From assembly GCA_001630475.1 (NCBI GenBank), contig KV419397.1:379758-443757 (forward strand): a stretch of DNA of 64,000 nt. The letters are read 5' to 3'. This stretch comes from Sistotremastrum niveocremeum HHB9708. Its lineage: Eukaryota > Basidiomycota > Agaricomycetes > Sistotremastrales > Sistotremastraceae. Under the pieces are notes generated by a model that searched no databases, was not told the DNA's origin, and saw only the letters and a program-made list of their open reading frames with translations. Both the position numbers and the translations under genes were made by a program. How positions within the stretch are numbered: position 1 is the first letter of the stretch; every line of letters begins with the position of its first letter. This document shows positions 57,274 to 64,000 of this stretch, one piece after another.

Positions 57274-60200
57274 TCATCCGGATATGGGCTCTTGCACTCT
57301 GTCGCGCCATGACCCATCCGAATCAATCCTAGCCAAAAGATCAGCCAGTGTGCCACCACCATCCGCTTTCTCGGAGTTCAACAACGCCCTCAAGTCACTT
57401 TGTGCCCTGGCCGACAATCCCTCAAACGTTGTCTCGTTCGTAGCGCCCTTCCCAGTCTCTGACACCAATGCCTTGACCTTATGACACGATGGTATGAGAA
57501 AAGAATCAACTAAGAACGATGGCCAAGAATACTTACCAAATTGAGCATCGCTTGATCAAAGTCCTGGGAAATGACCCTCAGTTCATCTGCGGCCAGAACT
57601 TCTGTTGATCTCGTTTTGTCCAGGTCATCGAGAAGTTTACCGAAGCGGAGGATATTGTCGAACAGACTATTCAAAATCCGAGATATGCGACTCTGACGCT
57701 GTCGGAGAACACACAGATTCATGATACGGTCCAGCATCTGAGAATGTCGTGCAGCGAGAGCGAATATATCTCCAATGTCTCTGCCAGCAGACGCTAGGCC
57801 CTCATCGCTTCCCTTCGGGGACAAGACAGATGAGACCTGGGCAAGGAAGGAGTCGAAATTCACGCGGATCGCGAAGTCGAAGACATAAGTCGTCAATGAG
57901 CTCTGGAAAGCATGGACGCGGAACCGAAGCTGCTCCAAAATATTGAACATAGCCCGGTCGTACTCGAATAGCGGCGGATTTTGAGCTTTCAAAGTCCGTT
58001 GTGTTATATAACGGACTACGGCATTCACTGATAATAAATGAGCAAGACGGCTCCCAACAAGATCGAAGAAATACCTCGCAGGAGTCGCAGCAGAAAAGTG
58101 AAGACTCTACCGTACTTCGTGAGCACGTCTTGCGATAGGACTATACTCAGAGTAGGCGGTGGTCTGTATTGCAAAGCCAAGAAGTCCAATGCTCTAAATC
58201 ACCAGTCAGACCCTGTCGAATTAAGAGGAATGCTTCATACTCGAGAGCTGGAGAAATGCAAATAATGAGTGCCGCGCATTCTGATAGCGATATTATAGGC
58301 TTACAACTGGGGTCCTGCCATCTTATCTCCGTGTCTTTATCAGGAGGATCGACGATCGTAAAACCGACTCGACTCTCAGCCTGCTTCCATGCCGCTGACC
58401 CATCCGCCTGACCTTCTAACGTATCCATAATCACACTTCTCAGATGATAACTGAGGCTGCTCCCGCGAGGCGGCCATTTTCCTGACTCCAATAGACCTGG
58501 TGCCAGACCAATCCCAGATAGCTCCCCATTCTTTCGTTTCTTCTTGCCTCGTGATCTCCGAGAAAGAAAGGGAGAAAGTGTGTTCAGGGTGTCGTCGTAA
58601 TCAGCAAATAGGGCGACAGATAGCCGAGCCTGAAATCGAGCAGATGTCATCAGGAGGAAAGATCGAAGAACGCGGAGGTGACTCGTCAAGTCGAGTTCTG
58701 ACGGCGAGATATACAGTGATAGGAGGGCGTTGGACAACGTTGTTGCTCGCAGTTTCAATGCCGAGAGCATGTGCTCGGTAACCAGTGGTAGAGTGGGAGA
58801 AAAGAGTGAGAAGCTGTCCGGGTACGAAGTGAGAGTCGTAGAGAATCGATGACTAGCACCAGTGTGTACCTTCTGTCTCACATCGGATGCGTAGACAGGA
58901 GGATGAAAATCGGGTCGCTGATCGAAGATCTCGAAAACGTCCAGTTCTAGTGGATATCTATGTGTTGCTATTGGGCTTCTTGCACTCTCGTCATTCTGAT
59001 GATCCGTTCTCGAATCAGCTTCCCATGGCCATCGAACGGAAGATTCGCCTGGCGCTTCAATGAGGAGTTTGTGACTGGGTCTCGCGGTTCTGAGTATCGC
59101 AAGTGAACGACGCCCAGCAGTTAAAGCTGCCTGCAATTCCGGTGCAAAGAACTCAGGATATCGATGATCTCGTGAATCTTTCTCAGAAGTTAGGATGATA
59201 TGCATGATCCCGTCATCGTCGTCCTCCCGAACGTCCACTGTATCCAGATGGAGAATAGGGGTCTCATTGGACGAAAATCCCAACGATCTTCTAACGAGCC
59301 CCAAGTATTCGCTCGAAGAAGTAGAGAGGATATAGGCCATTGTGGATTGTATCTGCATGGGAGAAGCACGATGGACTGCTGATTCTAGCCGTCCATAAAT
59401 ATATGATAAGAGTTCGTCATCAGGAGTCGGAAGGGAGAGATAGGGCGGAGAGGTTTCGATGGGCTGAGAATTACTCAATGGGTGGCAGCACCTTAAGCAA
59501 AAAGAAACGTACGCAGCGACAGAAGTCACTTAATTCCTGCAGCATAGCCAGCTTCGGTTCATGATAGGCAGAGAGTTCCGCGAGATGAAACGGAGAAAAT
59601 GGGGGCTGGCTATCAACTTCCACCCGCATGTGATCAAGTACACTCGATAGGGCAAACCCACAACTTCGAGTGACACCACCGTCTGGACTGCCACGCAAGT
59701 CAGCATATATTGGCCTCTCAATCGGATGACTTCAGGTTTGACCTCTGCCGGAGCTTCTCAGCGACTCCTTCTACCCTCCGAAAGAGCGTCCCTATCTCGC
59801 TGAAAGTCTTGACAATACTTGAGAATAGAGTCAGAATCAGGCGATAGAGATTAAAAGAACACTCACTTTCGACTAAGGACGCGGTCCAAATAATCCAGAA
59901 ATATATCCACAGACGAGTCCCCATTATCTCCAACAATATTTAGCTTCTCTTCGTCTTGATTCCAAATGAATATCTCTGACGAGGAACCGACGAGTGTCGA
60001 AGGTAATGTTGCAATGAGGTCTTCGGCTCGAATGAAGCCAACCTTTCTATCCTTTCCGTCTTCCGGTAGTAAGGCCCTATTTTGTTGAATGGTCAGAGAG
60101 AGAATATCCGGAAAACAGAGGTTCCTACTGTTCTCGGAGTGTTGCAGATATGTGAGGCGGCTGCTCTGACAGGAAGGGCGAAGGCTGGGGTTGGGTGGGT

Positions 60201-60582
60201 GGCTTGTAGAAATTCTCCCAACTTAGAATACGGCTCTACAACAAAGATATGAGCGAGGTGAATCATTCTGATTACTCAAACTTACCTTTCGTGTTGCCTC
60301 ATCAGGTTGCGAAAGTTCATCTTGAACAACTTCATTTCGCGAAGCTTGCGAGGCCACCTCGGATTGCTCGACTTCTGATCCTTCCAACGACGATTCATAC
60401 CTCCTGAGACGTTCAACAATGGGGTCCTTTCGTTCATCGACGAAGTCGAGGGATTCGATTGAGAAGGTGGGTCCCAATGCGGGGAGCGCATCATAGCCAA
60501 CAGAAGAATCAAAGATGGCGGGACCCATATCAATGGGTGGGCATTGGAACTGGGCATTCCAAGCATTTGCAGTCATGATCAT
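57274..60582 (-). CDS. Gamma-tubulin complex component (Spc97/Spc98 family, GCP4/5/6-like)
   Basis: Nine exons, complement(57274..57477, 57537..58027, 58075..58163, 58241..59463, 59513..59687, 59743..59817, 59867..60076, 60129..60235, 60286..60582), give 956 residues with all phases closed. After an acidic N-terminus comes the GRIP1-type region (ILSWENFYKP, LLPEDGKDRKVGFIRAED, DIFLDYLDRVLSRNIVKTF). A divergent middle follows, then the GRIP2-like C-terminus (LSIVLSQDVLTKYGRVFTFL, AFQSSLTTYVFDFAI, FDSFLAQVSSVL, DIFALAARHSQMLDRIMNLC). The family caps microtubule minus ends at the spindle pole body. The length and divergent middle argue for a GCP5/GCP6-type subunit rather than the core Spc97/98. 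Start 60582 or 60576 (adjacent ATGs). Confidence 0.85.
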
Positions 60583-60876
60583 CAGCTGGGTGCTCTCTTT
60601 GGAGCTGGGCAGCTGGGTGGTTGCTCTCCGTCGACGAAACGCGAGTCGAAACGCGTGACGAACGCGATCTGTGATCCGACTGCCTGACCGCTTTCACGCT
60701 CTATGCTTCACATGTCAAAAGGCAGCAGGTTTGGCAAAAGGTATCACTCAGAAAATAGCAATAAACATTTGGTTTTATTTATTTGTAATTAAACAAGGAG
60801 TGATCAGTATTACACCCGTCAAGGGAGAAATGGCAGCCCCGCTGCCTCCAAACCAGGCGCCACAGGCGTAGAGAAA
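60583..60876. other. Intergenic spacer
   Basis: About 290 bases containing the upstream region of the gamma-tubulin complex gene and the AT-rich 3' flank of the chitinase gene (TTATTTATTTGTAATTAAAC at about 60775-60794). No gene. Confidence 0.45.
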
Positions 60877-62465
60877 CTATAGGATACACAAAGAGGAGAG
60901 GAGAAGGATAACAATACACGAGAACCCAGTATATGACAAGGAGAGTGAGTGATACAACGAGGGAGCTGCTGATGATGCCAATGCAAGAGGAGAAGGTGTG
61001 GATGATCCGGTAGCAAGAGAACCAGGCTCAGCTACGGGTGTCTTGGAAGTCTCAGTCGAACATGGTGGTTCAGACTCGTCATCTCCATCGAATCCAGTCG
61101 CACTGCGGATAGAGTCGAGGAGGATGTCTTTGGAATCACCGCCGGCCTCCCACATGGAAAAGCCACGAAGCCCGGTGTTCACGATGAAGTCACCTTTGGC
61201 GGCGAATGCCTGGGCGCTATCGTAGGCAACCATGATCTGGCTTTTGGGGTTGTAGACGAAGTCGGTTTGACTGCATTCGTCGAAAATGTGGTCCATGCCA
61301 GGAGCGACGGAGCCGTTGGCCTGGAGGAAGCCGTTCTGAACCAATCCCCAGAATTCGTATTCACCACCGGCAGGCTGTTGGACACCACACTGGTCGGGTC
61401 CACCCTGGTTATTCCAAGAATCACCAGGAGGGGGGTTTGACTTGTCGAAAGGTGGGTAGAGGGCGAGAGCGCCGGACGAAGTGAGGGCATTTTGGTTCGA
61501 GACAGTGAAAGAATGGCCGTAAGAGGCGACACCGAGAACGATTTGGTGGGCGGGGATACCAGCGGCGGTCCATGCATTGACGGCGCTGACGGCTGAGCCA
61601 ATTTGATCGTGAGCGGGAGCGCATGTGTCGTTAAGAGGAGCGTTGGGACCGACAGTGTCAGTCCAACTGCCGAAGACGTCATAATTCATGATCTCGATGA
61701 AGTCCAGGACGCTAGCGAAACCTGAGACATCGGTGGAAGGGGAACCGGTTCCATCGGCGAAAGGTTTGACGCTGACGGCGGCGGACAAGGTGAGATTGGC
61801 ACCCTTGGGAGTGGCACGCAATTGTTTCAAGAAGGTCAAGAAATTTGCAGTATCGTCAGGATTGACAACGTTACAGCCAATGCCTTGAAGGCCAGGATAT
61901 TCCCAACTAAGGACGATTGATGAGCACGGGTAAAAGAAAGACCAGAAACGGTACTCACTCAAAGTCAAACCCGTCAAGGTTGTATTTGGACTGGAGGGCG
62001 AGGAGAGAGTTGGCGAAGGCGGTCCGGTTGGCAGCAGAACCAACGGCATACGAGTAGCTCTGAGAGCCACCCCAGCCGCCAACGGCTAGGCGCGCCTCAA
62101 CACTATTCTTGTGGGCCAATGAAACGAACTGGGTCAAAAGGGTAGCATCCGAGTCCTCGAGCGCAACATGGGCGTCATCATCGGTGGTTATACTGTCAAC
62201 AACAAGTGTTAGTCTCCGCGCAACTCAGGGCATATCACCAGGCCACTTACGCAAAGGAATAGACAACGGAAGTGTACTTTTCCCAACTGAGATCGTTCAA
62301 ACCGAATACAGGGTTGTCTTGGGTGCTGGCATGCCACCCGGCGAACCAAGTCGATGCGACCATTTCGACAGAGTCACCCATGGCACGGGAGGCTAACTCT
62401 CGAGAGCCAAGGTAAGAAGGAGATGCAAGAGCCAATGCAGGGAAGAGCAATAATGAAGAAAGCAT
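60877..62465 (-). CDS. Secreted GH18 chitinase, probably GPI-anchored
   Basis: Exons complement(60877..61906, 61959..62192, 62251..62465) give 492 residues. Signal peptide MLSSLLLFPALALA. The GH18 barrel shows SVEARLAVGGWGGS and the catalytic DGFDFDWE signature (about 145-152, proton-donor Glu152), which is completed only after splicing. Further on come FIEIMNYDVFGSW, VLGVASYGHSF and RGFSMWEAGGDS. After the domain, a Ser/Thr/Pro-rich linker (TPVAEPGSLATGSSTPSP) leads to a hydrophobic tail (FSCIVILLLSSLCIL), the layout of a GPI-anchor signal. It would hydrolyse chitin at the cell wall during growth or autolysis. Confidence 0.92.
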
Positions 62466-63684
62466 GATGATTTTTGACACGGGCGATAGACGTTAGATAG
62501 GCGAGAGGGCTGGAGTCACTAAGGAGTGGTCTGGGAAGTCGATTAAGAGTAGAGACGGACGACCTCGTGTCAAAGGTGTTCGGTGGAGAGGAGGAGACGG
62601 AGAGGAGCAGGGAAGGGGTAGGAGACTTTAAAGAGTGTGGAGCGGAGTTTGTATAACCGGTCTCGGATGTCTTTGTATCATTTTTTGATTCCATCGCCGG
62701 TCGGAATGCCACACACAACCCTAAAAAACGCAGCCCCAACGTGTTATGGCATCAGTCACCTGAACGACCCTACATCTCCTTTGAAAATTTTAAAGGTCGT
62801 CCCTCTCGGGCGGGTCTCACTTGAGGGCAACTTCTCTCCTTCCCGAATATTCCGGGTCATTTGTGCGTCAAAGTGGCATATATTCTAGCACAAAAAACAC
62901 TGTAGTTGCAAAGCCACCAACAGACACTTCATAAAAGCTCTCCTAAAACATGAAGAGGACCTGTCAACATGTCAATTCGTGCATGGTTGGCGTGGCATCA
63001 ATTCCCGTCAATCGGTCTCGGTTTGCGTGCTGCTCTTCGATCTCCGATGTGCCGTTCCGAGCCACTCCTTTTCAGCATGTTCAGCTTTTCGGACATTGCA
63101 AGTGAGTCAATACCCGTCTGTTAGGTGAGCCTCCATCGTCCACGAAGTTTAGCTCCCCGGAACCATGTTTTGATGGATTTGAAAATCAAATGAGTTCATT
63201 TTCGTCTCGAGTGCAAACAACCTGAAGCGCTTTTGTCGCGCCTTGTGAACCTTCCAGATCCCTCTTGAATCCACTGAATAAAGTTAGTAGTGAAGGGCGG
63301 CATTGTTCAGCGTTTTGCACAATAGCGGTATTGTTTTGTTGCAATTTGGCCGGCAAACTATGCGGTTAGGGTCCGGCACCGGCTAGATGGACCGGTAAGT
63401 TGTACAAAGCGACCACAACAAACCCGGCGTTCAATTGATCAAGCTTCCAAGTTCAAACGTTCAAAATCAAAGAACAATTGCAACAGTGACGCGCAGAACG
63501 AAATAATCAATGCTGTTAACTGTTTGTCTGGGCCTATCCTCTTCGGGAACTGCTTTGAATCCTTGGGAACATTCTGCGCGTTCGGTTCAGTTGTAATTCT
63601 CACACAGGCCGACATGTGAGCTTGTGAGAGTACGAAAGACCATGACCAGCGGACGGCCGCCCGAATCACCTCATCAACCACACC
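62466..63684. other. Divergent intergenic region
   Basis: About 1.2 kb between the chitinase and aldehyde dehydrogenase starts. A TTTAAAG on the minus strand at about 62627-62633 lies 160 bases before the chitinase ATG. No gene or strong repeat was seen. Confidence 0.4.
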
Positions 63685-64000
63685 ATGTCTCCTGGCAAAG
63701 CTGGTTTATTCATCGATGGCGCTTGGCGCAGTGCAAGCAATCAGGAGGAATATCCAGTCTACAGTCCTGCTTCAGGGGACTTGGTTACTCTTTCTGCCTC
63801 AGCAAGTGCCGATGATTGTCAAGAGGCTATCGACGCAGCCGCTCGAGCTCTCCCAGCATGGGAGGCGACCCCACCATCAGCTCGACGAAAGATCCTCCTC
63901 AAGGCTGCAGACTTGCTCGACACAGAGTCGTATCGAAAACGCATGGTGGCTTCCGCATGTGAAGAGACGGCTGCTACTGTAACCTGGGCCAGCATAAACG
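63685..64000 (+). CDS. Aldehyde dehydrogenase, N-terminal part (partial)
   Basis: An ATG at 63685 (MSPGKAGLFIDGAWRSASN) opens a frame to the window edge, about 105 residues without an intron. GLFIDGAWR, then YSPASGDLVTLSASASADD, AARALPAWEATPPSARRKIL and LKAADLLD are the standard N-terminal cofactor-domain elements of NAD(P)-dependent aldehyde dehydrogenases. A salicylaldehyde/vanillin-dehydrogenase-like subgroup is possible. The catalytic Cys and Glu lie outside the window. Confidence 0.88.
   Translation, partial: MSPGKAGLFIDGAWRSASNQEEYPVYSPASGDLVTLSASASADDCQEAIDAAARALPAWEATPPSARRKILLKAADLLDTESYRKRMVASACEETAATVTWASIN

Noticed and set aside
59718-59936. Continuous minus-strand frame reading LWIYFWIIWTASLVES
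   Set aside because: The alternative frame (DIFLDYLDRVLS) joins IVKTFSEIGTLF through a normal 49-base intron and fits the family. The continuous frame is a shadow.
60282-60566. Alternative frame over the first gamma-tubulin complex exon
   Set aside because: The overlapping acidic frame (DSSVGYDALPALGP, ESLDFVDERKDP) joins the next exon (ILSWENFYKP) in phase; this one does not.
1-64000. tRNA genes, rRNA, CRISPR arrays, operons
   Set aside because: No T-loop (GGTTCGA-type) with a matching cloverleaf, no regularly spaced repeats and no rRNA-like stretch were seen by eye. The organism is a eukaryote with spliced genes.
1-64000. LTR retroelements, Polintons or other capsid-bearing elements
   Set aside because: No long terminal repeats and no reverse-transcriptase, integrase, capsid or DNA-polymerase-B frames were recognised. 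Mobile DNA is limited to the short TIR element.

Overview
The window reads as nuclear DNA of a filamentous basidiomycete, most likely an Agaricomycete. Genes are compact and split by many introns of about 45-60 bases with GT(A/G)NG(T/C) donors. Both strands are used equally. The gene set is typical for the group: a DUF3292 protein, HPM1-type methyltransferase, UNC-50, SIN3, RUS/DUF647, a gamma-tubulin complex component, F-box proteins and a GH18 chitinase. Every gene model below was assembled by eye and checked for frame continuity across each splice. No similarity search was run. No tRNA, rRNA, CRISPR array or LTR element was recognised.

Layout. 1-105 holds the tail of a gene on the plus strand. 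0.1-2.5 kb has no convincing gene but contains an orphan TATA plus CT-rich promoter-like block. 2.5-17.3 kb carries a DUF3292 membrane protein (-), a cysteine-protease-like protein with UIM-like helices (+), two tandem aldo/keto reductases (-), an HPM1/METTL18 methyltransferase (+) and a very large WW-domain protein (-). 17.5-20.1 kb is gene-poor, with one doubtful small gene and a field of decayed, coding-like direct repeats. 20.1-27.7 kb has UNC-50 (-) divergent from a RanBP2-type zinc-finger protein (+) with an unusual 914-base intron, then a secreted S1/P1 nuclease. 28.0-34 kb has a short TIR element, short palindromic repeats and two more aldo/keto reductases (+).

35.5-44.4 kb is the most unusual part. 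It is a tandem array of small secreted proteins with beta-trefoil-like (ricin-B-like) features: four intact genes, one frameshifted copy and one remnant. A G-patch protein lies inside the array. All copies share a five-exon plan with a 27-39-base in-phase microexon.

44.5-64 kb holds an F-box protein (-), SIN3 (-), a second F-box protein (+), RUS/DUF647 (-), a gamma-tubulin complex component (-), a secreted GH18 chitinase (-) and the start of an aldehyde dehydrogenase (+).

Two themes stand out. First, lineage-specific expansions (aldo/keto reductases and beta-trefoil secreted proteins) are interleaved with conserved single-copy housekeeping genes. Second, very small exons recur: 9 bases in SIN3, 10 bases in the RUS gene and 27-39 bases in the beta-trefoil family. 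The secreted nuclease, chitinase and beta-trefoil proteins would all act outside the cell or at its surface.
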